Source: Rhodosorus marinus
Taxonomy: Eukaryota > Rhodophyta > Stylonematophyceae > Stylonematales > Stylonemataceae
Assembly (NCBI GenBank): GCA_029953675.1
Contig: JAMWBK010000001.1
Coordinates: 843,001-907,000 of the forward strand
DNA: 64,000 nt
Direction: 5' to 3'
This document shows positions 10,489 to 23,322 of the stretch, piece after piece. A model generated the notes under the pieces. That model saw only the letters and a program-made list of their open reading frames with translations. It made no database searches and had not been told where the DNA came from. A program made the position numbers and the translations under genes. The first letter of the stretch is position 1. Every line of letters begins with the position of its first letter.

Positions 10489-13400
10489 CAAACACTCCGC
10501 CCACACACTAGGGCATTCCTCCCACCACGGCTCCTTTCTATAAAAGAAAACAACTCCCGCGTACTCTCCAGAACACGCAAGCACTTGCAAAATACCTCCC
10601 TCACAACCTCGTCTGAACAAAAGAGCACAAAAACTAGTAGACCCGAAATACACCACACATCATTCCCCCTACACCACTAGTCGACCTCCACAAACCTGTC
10701 CCCTCCACCTTCAACATATACAAAGAATCTTAATCGTAGTACATCAACCCTGCCCAGAACGTTGAGCAGGACAACGAGCTTTGGATATCGCTCGCCATGC
10801 TCCCAGTCCACATGGACACCATCGCGTAAGTCTTAGTCAACCAAAACCCTCACACCAAATATTCCAAAAAATCGTCACCACCCCTACCAAAAAAACCAAT
10901 CCACTATTTTAAAATGACTGATCTAGTTAATACGCTTTCTAATAAATATTTTATATATTATTCAATCAATTTTATTCCTACCAGTTATCCTCACCCCCCA
11001 ACTTCCTAGATGGCTAGATTGGATCAAAGACTTGGGAAACCCCCTATTTCAGGCCAAGATTAAAAGGAGTTGAAAATTAAGGGGAAGGTGAGTATGATAA
11101 AAAAAATATGCTTTTACTTTTCGCTCTTATGTTTTGCAGGTATATACGAAACAGTGGAGGACCGGCAAAGGGGGGGGGCGCGGAGGGGTGCGGGAGGGAG
11201 ACGGGTTATGTAGTCCGCGAGCTTCCTTTTTTAATGTTTCAGCAGTATATTGAAATATGAATATATATATTTATGTAAATGATTGAAAATTTCAAGAGGA
11301 GGAAGTGCGAGGAAAACTATCCATCCGTGTTGTTTTTTAAGAGTGCTTTTGTCCTGCGTACAGCGATTTGTTATTTTTTCTCCCATAAATAAAAAAAGTT
11401 GAAAATAGAATTAATTTAGATGATTGAAGAAATGGTTTAGAAATATGGATTGGAGATATATATATATATATATATGTTAGATTGTTTTTTAATTTTTTTG
11501 ATGTTGTCGGGTGAGTTAATTTTTTTGTTTTTGCTGAAATTTGTCCTTTTTGTGTTTTATTTTTAAATTTTCTATGGAAACTTGGTTGTCGGCTGGAGGT
11601 CGATGGATGCAATGGTTTTTTGTTTTTTTTTAGGGTTCTTTTTGTTTCTTGGCTGGGTGGTGAGTGGAAAGGAGGAGAGTGGAGGGGGGAGGGGGAGCGG
11701 GGGGCGGTAGAAGCGGGGGTTGTGGGCTGAGGGTGTCTAGTAGATAGCGGAAAGGCTTGTTTGTTGTGGAGGGAGGACTCCTGTCAACAATGAATTCTTT
11801 TCTGAAAGGTAGATCAGAACTATTGTGGGTTTTTAGCTGAAAATGGATGCCTCTTGTTCCCAGCGCTGGTTCTGTGGCTTTTGTACAGCCCGACGAGCAT
11901 TCCTGAATAGCGGGTCACTAAAAGTTTGGAACTGGGCTATAGATCTGTGCGTCGACGCTAGATACTACTTTTTTCAATCTACCTATGCGTGAGTTTCTGA
12001 TTTGAACCATAGCCGACAGAGCTGAGGTGAGCTCACTTTGAAAGCGACGAGAGGAAAGCATTTTTCCATAGCTTGAAAGCCTCAATGTGGTCCTGCACTA
12101 CAAGCGCCTCTCGCCATCCCGTCCCTATCTAGTCCACGATTCGTGAGAAAGGTGGAGCTGTAGGTCGTCATAGCACGACGATGAGTAGCCACATACATAA
12201 CAGCGTTGATGGCTTGTTCTGTAAAATTTTTACCATCCCACCAAAGGCGGCGAGCTATTCTCCTTTTGAGTCCAAAACGTGCGTCGGGCCTAGCTGCGCT
12301 ACTTCATTTACTCGTTTTAAACTAAAATTTCATCTTTGTTGAAACGGGGATGGCGATGAATTTCTGGGCGCAACTTGGTTACATAAGCAAGTGTGGCACG
12401 TTCGGAGATTTCATCCCCTTTGTGCGTTTCTTTCGTGTTCCCCTGCCGAGGGTTTCCACTTGCTAGTTTCGTGCTTCCTTCAGTTCCCCTGGATGGCTCT
12501 CCTGAAAATTGGCTCTGATTTAACTATACGATGTTGTTGTTGTCGGTTTCACTGACTAACTTTGTCCAGTAGCATTAAACTCCATGCGGGGTGTGCTGTG
12601 AACTAGGCAGGGGGTCAGCTGAGGCCCTACCGAGAAATGAACTTGGGTCTAGGGATTCAGGGTCCCTTGTGTTAACCAAGCTACATGATAAGACCATCTC
12701 AACATCTTTTGGGTTCGAAGAGATGCCGGAGGGTGTCAGTAGATCTTTGGTGGAATATAGAGCATATACTCGCGATGGGTGGCTAGTGCAGAGCTAGAGT
12801 CCAAGCTGGTTGATCGGGAGGGGAGATTGAGGTGGCAATGGAGTGAATTTGTAGAGGCCATTATTACATAAACTCAGGAATCCTTTACGACGATAGAGCG
12901 TTGACGTGCTCGTAGTCTGTTAGACCTTGTTAAACGCTCTCGCCAACAGATAATTTATCTTCAGCATTCAGTTTGAGGCTTTTCGTGAGCGCAAGTCAGT
13001 GCTTGTTCATACTATGAGCATGAGCGAGTGGCGAGGCCAGTGCAGTGAAAAGCGGTAGATCTTTTTTGAAAGGAAAGCTCGGACCGAGAACTGAGTGTGA
13101 CGTGTCATTGATGATTCACAGTTTGATTCGCTTCTCTCCTGGCTGGCAGGGGAGCCGTCGTGTTGACATCTTGGCCAGGTCACTGGCACGAGGATGTTGC
13201 TCTCCAATGACTTGTTCGTAGTGATGGGCGCGTACCTCGCCTCAGAGCAATCGAGAACACCTTGCATTTGTAATCGAGCGTTTGCAAAAAGAAAACAACA
13301 CTCCTCCAACTCAGAATGCCGGCAGCCACTTCCACTACGGGCTTCTCTTTTTCTTCAGTCCCGGAAGAAACACTTTTGGTAGTCCTCCTCATCACCGTCT

Positions 13401-14330
13401 TCGACTCCTTGGTTCTTCGATGCCTCTGACTCACAAACCACTTTCCATCTCACTCGGATGGTGCAGTTCCAATGCGTCAGCCGCTTGCCGAGTCTTATCT
13501 CGACTCCAGCAGAAAAGCATGAGGTGGCTTGATGAACCGCAGATGCTACATCTCATCGGTTTGCCATCCCTCCCGGTTCTGTTTGCGATCGCCTACCGTT
13601 GGCGAAGGACGACATTCTTCCCAAGCAGTTGTTTCTCAGCTGGACTTAAAAGTTAGCCACCAACATTTTTACCCAAATCAAGGCTACGAGACAATCATTG
13701 ACCAATCCGAGTTGGATTGGTCATCCGACCAAACGATATGCAAGGATTCTGGACACTAATTAACCCTTTTGTCACAGAAATATGATCTGTTGTACCAGAA
13801 AAGTCTCCCACCAAGCTCCGCTCCGTCCGGAAATTTCATAATTTATTTCACTTCGTCATAAACAAGAACAATAGTAAACTAAAACTTATGAATTACACGA
13901 TAAAACTCCTCCCCACTCCGCTCAAAAATCTAATTAAAAAATATTTCTGGTACTTAAGGACAGATTTGATTTTTAATACGTAGAATATTCGTAGATATAG
14001 AACAGTTTCACACTGGTGTGGAACAGTGGCGTCCATCGATGGTCGACGGATTGTCGTTTACGAACGGGGAAGGCCGATGTAAGTCTTTCGTTAAGCCGCA
14101 ACTTCGCAATTAGTGTATTGAGCGGAGGATTTGGTGAATTTGGCGGATTTGGTGGATTTGGTGAATTTGGCGGATTTGGTGAATTTGGTGGATTTGGTGG
14201 CTGTGGTGGAACTGTTTTCTTGGTTAGTTTTTATAGATCATGCCAGGATCAAGGATGATCTGGGCTTTTTCGCTTTAGAGGAGGGTGGTGGTGAAGCCTT
14301 TTAGGAGGATTTTTTTGATCGAATGAGACA
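10489..14330. other. Long AT-rich gene-poor region
   Basis: Nearly 4 kb with no recognisable coding exon. It includes very AT-rich stretches (about 10900-11000, 11220-11480 with a short TA repeat at 11457-11475, and 13840-14000), a G-rich purine stretch (about 11160-11210) and a GT-rich stretch (11640-11760). Short open frames such as 13180-13434 on the minus strand and 12591-12797 on the plus strand show no family resemblance. The last bases before 14331 serve as the upstream region of the TIM50 gene. Confidence 0.5.
14127..14210 (+). repeat. Minisatellite of 9-bp GGATTTGGT/GAATTTGGC units
   Basis: About nine tandem copies of a 9-base unit, GGATTTGGT alternating with GAATTTGGC, stand 120 bases upstream of the TIM50 start. 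The unit is three codons long, so one frame reads as Gly/Glu-Phe-Gly repeats, but the frame closes soon on both sides and there is no sign that it is translated. Confidence 0.85.
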
Positions 14331-15875
14331 ATGATCTTGAGCAGAACGGCGCCCGTGTTGGGCAGGCTGAGGGCGGTAACACCACCAGCCAGGATCGGTT
14401 TCTCAAGATCGGCGCGACTGAAGGCTGAACCGAAGCCCTCAGGTGAGGAACATAATCTATCTACTCGAATTTGTGCGGGATTGCCAAAGTTTGGCCAGGG
14501 GGACTGAGGGTTTGGGTTTTGTGTACTTGCGTGCTTTATTTACCAATCCAGAAAACTCTAGCCGGAAGAATCGATCACGGGAAGAATCTGCTTCAGCTGT
14601 CAAGCCCACGGAGGATACCACGGGAAAGCCGCAGGAGAAGGTGTCAGCAGATCCGGACAAGGCCGCCAAAGAGTTTAACGGCGAAGAACACGAAAGTCAA
14701 CGTACTACGGGAGAAGAGAAGGAACCACCAAAATCGAAGACATGGGCAAGAGTGAGCAGAGCCTTGAATATCGCTGCGGTGTTAGGGATTGGTTCTGGAG
14801 GTGTGTGGGCGTACCTAAACCAGGAAGAGGTCATGGAGAAGATAAGGTGAGCCAGATTTTACATGTATTAGGTCCTCAGAACTTGCAGTGATACAGAAAA
14901 AAAGTCTGAGATTGAGGCGTTGTCTCCATTAGGTTCTTTACCGAGCCTTCCAGCGACAAACTGTTGCCGGATCCGGTAAAATACCCCGGAGGGGGTCTAC
15001 CGCCAAGGACATTGGTTATTGAGCTGGATGACACGCTTGTACACTCCATGTGGTCCCGTGCAACTGGTTGGAGGCATACGAAGAGACCAGGTAGCTCCTA
15101 CCTCGGGGCTTAACTTTCCTCGTCAAGTCTGTCCATCCAGGCGCTGACCCAAGTAATGTTGTTTTTCGATGATCAACGTAGGCGTCGAGGCGTTTCTCGC
15201 ATATTTATCTTCTTTCTATGAAATCGTACTATTTACTTCTCAGCCGACAACTTACGCGGATCCGATTCTCGACAAACTGGACCCAAGCGGCTACATCATG
15301 CACAGGCTCTACCGCGATGCTACAAAGTTTACAGGCGGAGTTTACGTTAAGGATCTCTCGAAGCTGAATCGCGATCTTGCTCGAACGATTGTGATTGACA
15401 CGGATTCCCATGCCCTGGAATTGCAGCCTAGCAACGCCCTTCTAGTGCCGAAATGGGATCGAGATCCGATGGACCGCACTTTACTGGACCTGATACCAAT
15501 GCTCGAGAATATCGTTCGTGATGACGTTCAGGATGTTCGACCGATGCTAGCTTCCTACTACGGAACAAATGTGGCGAAGGAGTACTCAAGAAGAAGGTGA
15601 GATGTTTTCCTTTCCCGTCTGAAGCTGGATTGCCGGACGACTCTTGCTCAAAATCCTTTTGCCCGCTCGATCGGTTATGAAATGCCCTTAGGTCTGTCGA
15701 GCTCCCCCAGTCAACCAAGTCACGCTTTGGAGGGCTCACTCTGGGATCGGGTCTCATGGGGGCCTCAGATCCGCAGCCTGTCTCACCCCCTCCCCCGACG
15801 TTGCCCTCCTCCGGAAGCACGGATTCATCAGAGGAGCGGTCTGGGGGAAGTTTGTTTAAACGGCTTCGCAAATAG
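14331..15875 (+). CDS. TIM50: TIM50, mitochondrial inner-membrane import receptor subunit
   Basis: Five exons (14331-14442, 14552-14846, 14933-15090, 15182-15596, 15692-15875) join in frame into 387 residues with GT..AG introns of 86 to 109 bases. Residues 1-37 are basic, hydroxylated and free of acidic residues until 33, as expected for a mitochondrial presequence. A charged linker follows, then one membrane helix (about 108-126) and an FCP1/NIF-type phosphatase-like domain from about 155 to 300. The stretch [11 protein letters not shown] matches the TIM50 family closely. In known biology TIM50 receives preproteins in the intermembrane space and hands them to the TIM23 channel. The phosphatase motif DxDx(T/V) reads ELDDT (166-170): the nucleophile position holds glutamate, consistent with a binding rather than a catalytic role. 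The last exon adds a proline- and serine-rich tail ending in a basic RLRK and depends on the 15596/15692 splice; otherwise the frame stops at 15600. Confidence 0.92.
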
Positions 15876-16382
15876 ACAACTTGTACAGAAATAGCGATAA
15901 GCTTTCTGAGAATGTTAGCTTATGAAACTTTAACAAACCTCACACTCAGGGGGACGTTCAATCGAGAACCCAAAGAGATTCGTAAAGCGTTCTGTTGCAG
16001 TAAGATGAATAACCCGAACTGAGAAACAAGGTCAGCTTGTCCAGTGGTCCCATACGATCCCGCGTCCTTTCCCAAACCACGAGAGTCTCAACATAAAGGA
16101 ATCATAATAGATTTAGGGTAATGTAAAACCCCTAAGCACTGAGACGAAACGCCAATCCAGCTTCAGTATGTCCCACTCTTCTCTAATGTTGTGGGACATT
16201 GTCCAACTGCGGCGGAATTGGTATTGTCTCGTACGAGGACGGATTCCATCAATTTTGCAGGCGGCCGGTGGGTTTCTATTCCTAAGGGGTACAGCGCGAA
16301 TTGCTTATTTGAGGTTGCGGATTTCTAGCTCAGATGTACGTCGAGGTTTAAGATTTTGTAGCAGGCCTGTCTTTGGGACGTA
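15876..16382. other. Intergenic spacer between TIM50 and TMBIM genes
   Basis: No coding exon or RNA gene recognised. It should hold the TIM50 3' end and the promoter of the following gene; AATAGCGATAA at about 15890 is AT-rich, but no canonical polyadenylation signal stands out. Confidence 0.5.
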
Positions 16383-17449
16383 ATGGCTGGCGATGGCGGC
16401 TTCAATACGGTATTCGAATTCAATAAAACTGAAAGTTCCTTGAAAGGAACGTTCTTGTTCGCGCGTTCAGGAGAACACTGACCACGCTTTTCGGACTTTG
16501 ACCTTCCTCTGTGTAGTACACGCCTCTGGACGCGGAAAAGGACCAGTATGAGTACGGTGAGGATTTCCCTCTGACCAGCTCTGTAGCGGAATCCATGAAT
16601 GTGGTCAAACTTGGTGGGTGTCGTTCAAGATTCGGGTATACTGAGCCCTTGACGGTTGGTTTGACTAACAGTTGGAAACTGTTCTCTGACAGGGTTTCTT
16701 TCAAAGGTGTTTTCCATCCTGTTCTTGGAGTTTTTGTATATGACAGCAGTCGCAGCTGGACATTTTATAAACGAGCATGCGCAGGAAAGCGATCACAGGT
16801 GGATGCTGTCATCAATTCCCTTTCTCGTGCTTCTTCTTGGCGCTGTGTTCTGGTTTAAGACGTCGTCCCCTTTAAACCTCGTGCTCCTCGCTTTGCTCGT
16901 AAGTGAACTACTCGGTGCATTTTCTGCGTCCGCAGCTCACTGACCCTTAAAGCCTCTTTGTAGGTCTTTTGTTTGTCTCCCGTTCTTTTCTACTTGACCG
17001 TTCGTATGAGCAACACCTTCCTTGCTGGTACTCTAGAGCTCTTCCTTTTTCAGCAGACAGTCACATACGCGTTTCTAGCGATCTTCTGTGTTATTGCGAA
17101 GGCAGAATTCTCCTTCCGAGCGAGTTTCCTATTTGCTGGTTTTGTCAGTCTGGTATTTGTCATCTTCGCGGAATCTGTCCTTGTTCACGCATCTCTCTAC
17201 GGAGCGTTCCTGGCCGCCGCATTGGCCCTGTTGCTTGAGGCCTACGTGCTACTAACTATTTATCTGCAGTGTCAAGAACTGCATCCGGAGGCTTACGACA
17301 TAGCCGTTGTCGGGTTGCTCACCCAGGTGGATGTTACATTTGCGTATCTCCGCGATAAGCTCACGAAGAAGGATAGGAGGCAGCCCATAAGCCAATCTCT
17401 GAGTAACTACGGGTCGTTGAACACTTTAAGCCGAACACAAAGCAAATAG
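16383..17449 (+). CDS. Bax inhibitor-1/lifeguard (TMBIM) family membrane protein
   Basis: Four exons (16383-16409, 16517-16613, 16693-16898, 16964-17449) join in frame into 271 residues; introns are 107, 79 and 65 bases. The N-terminus is acidic and tyrosine-rich, as in lifeguard proteins, and is followed by GFLSKVFSILFLEFL, the equivalent of the family's conserved first helix start. Seven hydrophobic helices can be counted. The C-terminal part has the family pattern of a helix ending in an acidic loop (ELHPEAYDIAV), followed by a last short hydrophobic segment. TMBIM proteins are calcium-leak and stress-response proteins of ER, Golgi or plasma membranes. The canonical YDTQ motif of many members is replaced by YLQCQE. 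The nine-codon first exon is inferred from matching phases and an acceptor at 16516; it is the least certain part. Confidence 0.82.
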
Positions 17450-18028
17450 GAGACAGCTAAAATGCTATAATAAAAGGATTCTTTTCCACCCATAGAAGCT
17501 TGGCAGGTTGTCAAGGCCTAGGACTCTACAGCGGGGTACCCCTGTGGACGGACGCCTCCCAACTGGTATGCGATGAGCGTACAAGCAAATGCTCGATGTA
17601 CGACTTGGCGACAAACCAAGCGCATTGCAGAAGTTGCACTGGAGATTAGCACATCTGCCCTCTTCTTGCAAGCGTTTTCCGAGGTTTTGCAGTTCTCCAT
17701 GTACGGAACACAAATGGTAGGGCTAAGAGTCACCCCTCGCTTTTGGGTTCATCCAGCCGGCCAAAGTGGCTACATTGAGCAACTTATTGAATAATAGCTT
17801 AATAGAGCATGGTCAAACGAGTAATATTCGCCATCGATCCGCGAGATGCGTCTCGGACTAAAAATGGGGAAAGTTTTGTTGATAAAAAAATTTCCATTTT
17901 AAAGGTTATGAATAGAGTGAATACGGAGGATTTTGCTGAAGGGGGCGGGGGAGGTGGGATTTAGTTGGGAATGTTTCTTGTAGAGGCGTTGCAGAGACAC
18001 AAATCATGAATATGATAGAGTAGATGAG
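17450..18028. other. Intergenic region
   Basis: No gene recognised. An open frame at 17573-17794 on the plus strand has counterparts on the opposite strand and no family resemblance. Positions 17850-17950 are AT-rich. Confidence 0.5.
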
Positions 18029-20720
18029 ATGATGCAAAGAGCGGCTTCGTGCAGGAGGTCTGGTGGAAGCGTGCTGACGCTACGCCGCGATGAAAATGCG
18101 GCTGGTCTACGAGAGGGCGGGGCGGTGGCGAGTAGCAAGAATCTGGCGTGGAGCCCCATAGCGAGCGATAGTCAGCGCATTAGAACAGTTCAGAATATGG
18201 GGACGCAACCGTCCCTATCACCCAGTGGGTTTGACAGCGCTCCCAACCCGAACATAGTTCCATACGAGTCGAACGAGTCCAGCTTGGAGCCGTTTGATTA
18301 TGACGACAAGGTCGCAGAGGGGATTTTTGGTGCGTCCTATAGCTCATGCTGCGTGGGTTGTTAGGTCGATTGATCTTGTGCAGCTGACGTGCGATGTGCT
18401 GGCGACAATACTAAATAGATAAGCTCAGGCAAGAGGGAAACCAGAGTGAACTGCTTCTCGAGAATTCTGTGCGACGTCTATTTGGAACATGAGTACAAAG
18501 GGTTACATACTGGTTGCTGATACTGGGGCGCTTATGTGTCCACACCTCTATCCCTCGAGCAGCGCAATCAAAATGCTGAATTGAGGAACAAAGCCGCGGC
18601 GTTATCCCAGTCAATTCGATCACATAGGGGTCAGGTATCAAGACTCGATGGAATCTACCGCCAAGCCGACGATTGTTTTTTTTCCGTGGAAGCCGAGATA
18701 GTTGTTGCAAGGAAAGTTCAGGAAGAGATGCTTTCTGGTCTGGAGAGACTCCAAATTCAGACGGAAAACGGTCCGAAACAAGCCCTATCAATACAGAAGC
18801 AATACTCCCTGCGTTTGTCGCGTTTAACTTGTTCAATATCCATATAGGGATGGCTGAGGCGACACAAACCGCGCGGTTCGTCAATAAGACCAGAGAAAGC
18901 AATGATCGACTTCAGAGAGCCCTTGAAGAAGTCGAGCGCAGCTACGATTCGACGATGAGCTCGGCTGAGCAAGGTATATGTGGACTTCCAGCTATTGATC
19001 AGCACCGCGTGCAATCTAAAGTGCCCTGATGACTTCTCTAGAAGCCAAAATCGTTTCAGAAATGGCGCTTGAGTTGTCCACGGCGAAAGATAGACTCGCG
19101 CTTATGCAAGCCGGAAGAGACACTCTCAACGAACAGTACATGGCGTACGAGCAGAGTAGCTTGTCGATTCACCAGGACGTGGGTGCTTGCGGTTAAACGT
19201 GCGTCCTTTGTAACCGTGCTTTGCTCTGATCTCATTTTTGCATCAGCATCGCATTAGGCAAGCGCTCTCAAAACTGAAGATTCGTTACGAGCCAGGGAGA
19301 TTGAATCCATCAAGACCCAACTGGCCAGGTAGCACTTCTGCCAGAGCAGTCCTGGTGCTCCACCGGCTTGCGCGTTGCTGAATATTGAATCTTCACAGGC
19401 TTACGGACGAGTATGCTGAGGAGGAAAATGTGAGGAAGAACCTATCAGCGCAACACTCGTCGGTAGGGCAATCGGAATGCATTACAGACCATTCTTCGAA
19501 AACTAGGAGTTCCACCAGAATGAACGATGAAGAACGACTCGCTATTTCAGGTGATGAAGATGACTTCAGGTATCGCGGAGTCGCTGGAAGTGTTGGAGGT
19601 AGTGTAGCGTATCCATGCTGTTAAACAGAATCCGTGAAGATTTGAGCTGCGACTGAGCTTTGACTGCGCCGCAACCTATCTGGAAACCAGGACAAAATCG
19701 GAGAACTCGAGGCTGGCATTGCTTGCGCTGACAAGCAGACTCATGTAGGGCATGCACAATTCAAGTTGAACGTGCTAATCAATAGAGGGCTGACTCTCGA
19801 CTCCTTGCAATATCTAGGATATCCGCGATCAGCAGAAGTCGCTTGAGAGCGGAGCTGAGGATATGCGAGATGCAGTAAAAACGGCAGAGCAGCAAGTTCA
19901 ACAAGGAAGAACAGACTTGGAGCGCATCGAAATCGAAACAAAAGCCATGTCCGATACCCTGCGAGACAAGGAGGCAGATCTTCAACGCCTTCATCAACAA
20001 GAAGCCGACTCCATAGAGGAGCGATTCCAGCGTGAGCACCGCAGCTTATGTTCGACCATCGAGATAGTCGAGAGCAAACTGACTGCACTAGCTAAGGACT
20101 CGCAGTGCAAGAAGCAGCGGGTGCTCGAGCAAGGAGAAGATCTGAAAAGAGATGCGAGCAGCTTGCAGGAACTGAAACTTCGTTCGCTTGCGGCTGAACG
20201 GGTACGGGCTGAATTGAGCGTCCTTCAGCGGAGAGCGGAAGAGCTCATAGAGGAGAGGAGCAAGGTCGAAGGGAGCAGCACGGTTCCTATCCGTGAACTT
20301 TGCCTACGCGTGGACCAAGCTCAGAAGGAAATTCAAGAGGAGCGGGAGCGCAACGCTCAATCACGAAACGAACTCGATGAATTGAAAAAGAAGATGACAT
20401 CCATGCATTCCCGATCAAGCGCCGGTATTGACAGAACTACTGCCTTTCATAAGACAGAGCGCAGCTCTCCCCCGAGAGGTCGAACTGTTGCCCTCGCACG
20501 GAAGAACAAACAACGCAATACTAAACCAGTTCAGAGAAGACCAGCTACGAAAGGGCCAGAACCGCATCGAGCTCTGAGTAGAGGACTGGCGTCTAACACG
20601 GCCCCAAAACGTAAACAAGTCGAGCGGGTCCCGAAAAAAGGGAGGAAATCAAGAACCACGGAGAGTTCTCAGTCTCAAGGAAAGGTACGAGACGACATGT
20701 GGTTTGAGGATGACTTCTGA
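18029..20720 (+). CDS. Long coiled-coil protein, multi-exon, function unknown
   Basis: A chain of open, heptad-rich segments on the plus strand forms one intron-containing gene. Junctions that fit in phase are 18973/19042 (G|GTATAT..AG|AA), 19178/19258 and 19328/19399. The first exon is probably 18029-18329, the second lies between 18536 and 18847, one around 19690-19745 is less clear, and the last is 19818-20720 (300 residues). Splicing between the first two exons and around 19550-19818 could not be resolved. The protein starts with a basic, serine-rich 100-residue head. Residues from the second exon on are almost wholly coiled coil, rich in E, Q, R, K and L. The last 100 residues are a basic tail (RRPATKGPEPHR and similar) ending in the acidic WFEDDF. 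Such build is common in centrosome, basal-body, kinetochore and golgin proteins, but I see no family motif and assign no function. Confidence 0.75.
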
Positions 20721-21988
20721 TATCCCACGGCCGATCGCATCTACTTGCTATGGGAACAATATCTGCCGAGACGAGATCACAAGCACCGTCTAGCATCCGA
20801 AAGCCAACTCTATTGATGGAAATGTCTCATTTTGCAAATCCTCTTCAGCACCGAATTTGGCTATCATCTTCCGCACGCAACTAAACAGGCACCTCTAGCC
20901 CAAGCCGAATCACCGTTCACAAGGCCGCAGATAACCTCAGCATTTCATGATAAGCTTTTTGATTGATCAATCCTGATCCTTGTCTCCGCGCGGCCGCGTA
21001 AACTTGTCCATTGAGAAAGGCCAGCAAAGGAACCAGAACACTCCAAAGCGGCAAAGACCGCAGAAGAGGTACTCTGCTCTGGAGTGGATCAAAATCCGGG
21101 GTAGTACCTTCACCCCTCCTTATCTAGGGCACGCTGCTAGCTCCAGCCTGGGATTAACAAATCTCTCCATGGACGGCCCTCGTCGCCCTTCCTACCCCTT
21201 CAATCCAATGAACCAAAAAGCGATGCCATCCTCGTTATTTTCCCGCTCGCTCAACGCTCCGGAGGGACATCTCTCCATCGCAAATTCCAGCACACAATGA
21301 TGCAGTGAAAGCTCTTCAAATCATCCAAACAGATCTTGCTGAAAACACCATAACAGCTTTGTCCCCCTCTCAAAATCTGGCGGATCGCTCTCCTCACCTC
21401 TTCCTACTATACAATGATTGACAGAGATAATACATTCTGGTGAACGATACCAACTTCAAGGTTCGTCATGTTTGGTCCAATATCGAATATAGTACATCCA
21501 TTAGTACAAAATATATGGAATAAAGGATGAAAAAAGGATGATTCGATTCCATATTGATACCATGCAAAAGTACTACGCGTCCATTTCCTGTTTATGCGAC
21601 GTTTTATGACACCGCCAAATATGGCCCGACCAAGATTGGCTGCTGTCAGGTGTTGGAAATGATGATGCATTGAAAAGGACGAGTTTGATGAATTCAGTCA
21701 CGGCTTGAGCTTCACCCGACTGGAGAGAAGAGGACAGCTATTGGTGTGTGAGGATACGGAAACTGGAATGGATTTCTTGTTGTGGGAGACAAGTCGGTTG
21801 GGTTCGTAGAAGCGTGGGATTGAGAGACGTACGAGACCGGGAGAGAGAATTGCAAGGTCGAGATAGGGTGGGAGACGCTTTGGAGATCTGAAGGAGAGTA
21901 GGAGTTGCGTGCGTGGAAAGGGATTGAGGTTTTGAGGAGAGACTTTCTCATACTGAGCACCGCGGGATTTTGAAGGGAGGCGTTAGAC
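20721..21988. other. Intergenic region
   Basis: No recognised gene. A 106-codon open stretch at 20980-21300 lacks an ATG start and resembles nothing known to me. Minus-strand frames at 21407-21990 overlap the likely promoter of the next gene and are probably chance. Confidence 0.45.
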
Positions 21989-22446
21989 ATGGGGAATATG
22001 TGCTGTGGTGGCGAGGAGGAGGATTTCGCTCCTCCACACCAAGCCAGCGCTCAGCACCCTGGAAAGTTGCATGTCGATTACGTGGGAGAGGGCCATCGAC
22101 TTGGGGCTGAAAACGGCGCGGCAGGGGTGGCAGGGGACACGCCGGAGGACATGCGAGAACGAAGGCTTCAGGCAGCCGAGGAAAGACAGAAGCAGATGCA
22201 AAATCGAGGGATTCCAAATACGAGGTAACAATCAAGCAACGGAATAGAGTCAATGGATTAAAGGCTGACAACGACTCCTATTTCCACGTGTAGACAAGGT
22301 GCGCAGTCATACCCAGCACCTCAGAAGACTCATGATGGTGGTATTGACCATCAGGTAAGCGCGATATAGCACCTCCCAAAAAGCGCATGGATTCTGTCTG
22401 ATTCATCGCCACAATTTTCCTCCTTGAGTAGGACTGGTTGAACTGA
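21989..22446 (+). CDS. Small acylated SVIP-like p97/VCP-interacting protein
   Basis: Three exons (21989-22224, 22294-22354, 22432-22446) give 103 residues; introns are 69 and 77 bases with GT..AG ends. The N-terminus MGNMCCGG has glycine 2 for N-myristoylation and cysteines 5 and 6 for palmitoylation. Residues 56-66 fit the VCP-interacting motif RX5AAX2R exactly (R56, A62, A63, R66), followed by a basic helix and NRGIP. Animal SVIP has the same plan: an acylated N-terminus, a VIM helix and little else, and acts by binding p97/VCP at ER or lysosomal membranes to restrain ER-associated degradation. Orthology is inferred from architecture and motif only. The last exon encodes just four residues (DWLN) before the stop and is the least certain; without it the frame would continue a short way into the intron. 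Confidence 0.78.
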
Positions 22447-23322
22447 AGGAGACGATGCTGCCTTGTCCAAACGAAAAACGCGACAAAGCTGTTTGCGTTT
22501 ATGGAGTATCCCAGAATCGATAAACGACAAGCACGCTCTCAGCAAGTGCTCTGGGAACGTAGACGGTTTCCGTGGTAGGGATCGGTAGAAGGCGTTTCTG
22601 CGCTGCTGATGTTGGTGCTCTTGTCGACGATATTCCGTCTGTCCATCCTTGATGCTCATCATAAGCCCACTTGCGGCACCAATTTAATTCTTAAATGGGC
22701 TCTTCATTTGAAGTCTGTCTGTGAAGCTCAAATCCAAAGCATATGATCGGAATTTCATCTATACCGGAAACTTTTTTTTGACCAGAAATATTTTTTGTTG
22801 AGTTAAAAAGAGATTAAAAATTGCAAAAGTAGTTAATAAATTAACTCGCTACAGCTGGAAAATTTTGCGCTCCATGACTCCGAGCTTGACCAGTGCAGTC
22901 TTGGCGCTCATCTCAAAACTGATGCACGCACTGGCCCGCTACGTTGCAAAGTGCGGAACAATTTCAGCGGGAAAATACTCGATACCAACGAAGATTTTGA
23001 AACGAGCTTTTCATCTTGCGTAGGGGATCATGCACATCAAGCGGGGCCACTGCAGAAACCTCTCTTCCCAAGTGAGAAAAACACAGCAGCTCCCGATCTC
23101 GGCATGGATGCCAAACCTCGACACTCTTAAGCGGAACTGTAACGAGCTGATAGTTCCACGTGCACGTCTCGTGGCAAAATTTTGTCTGCTAGAGGGCCTG
23201 CCATCTGAAACTCCTCAACGGAAAAGTCGAAGAGCTCGGGTAGAGCCTCGCCTATAATAAGCAGAGTATGTCATTCAGCATCGGAAACCATGACCTCCTC
23301 ATGACCACACGGCCGCTCAAGT
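22447..23322. other. Intergenic region between convergent genes
   Basis: This holds the 3' ends of the SVIP-like gene (from the left) and of GSK3 (from the right). Short frames on both strands overlap and show no family resemblance. Positions 22770-22850 are AT-rich. Confidence 0.5.

Noticed and set aside
14016-14258. Frame coding Gly-Phe-Gly-Glu repeats
   Set aside because: It is the translation of a 9-bp minisatellite and has no coding context.
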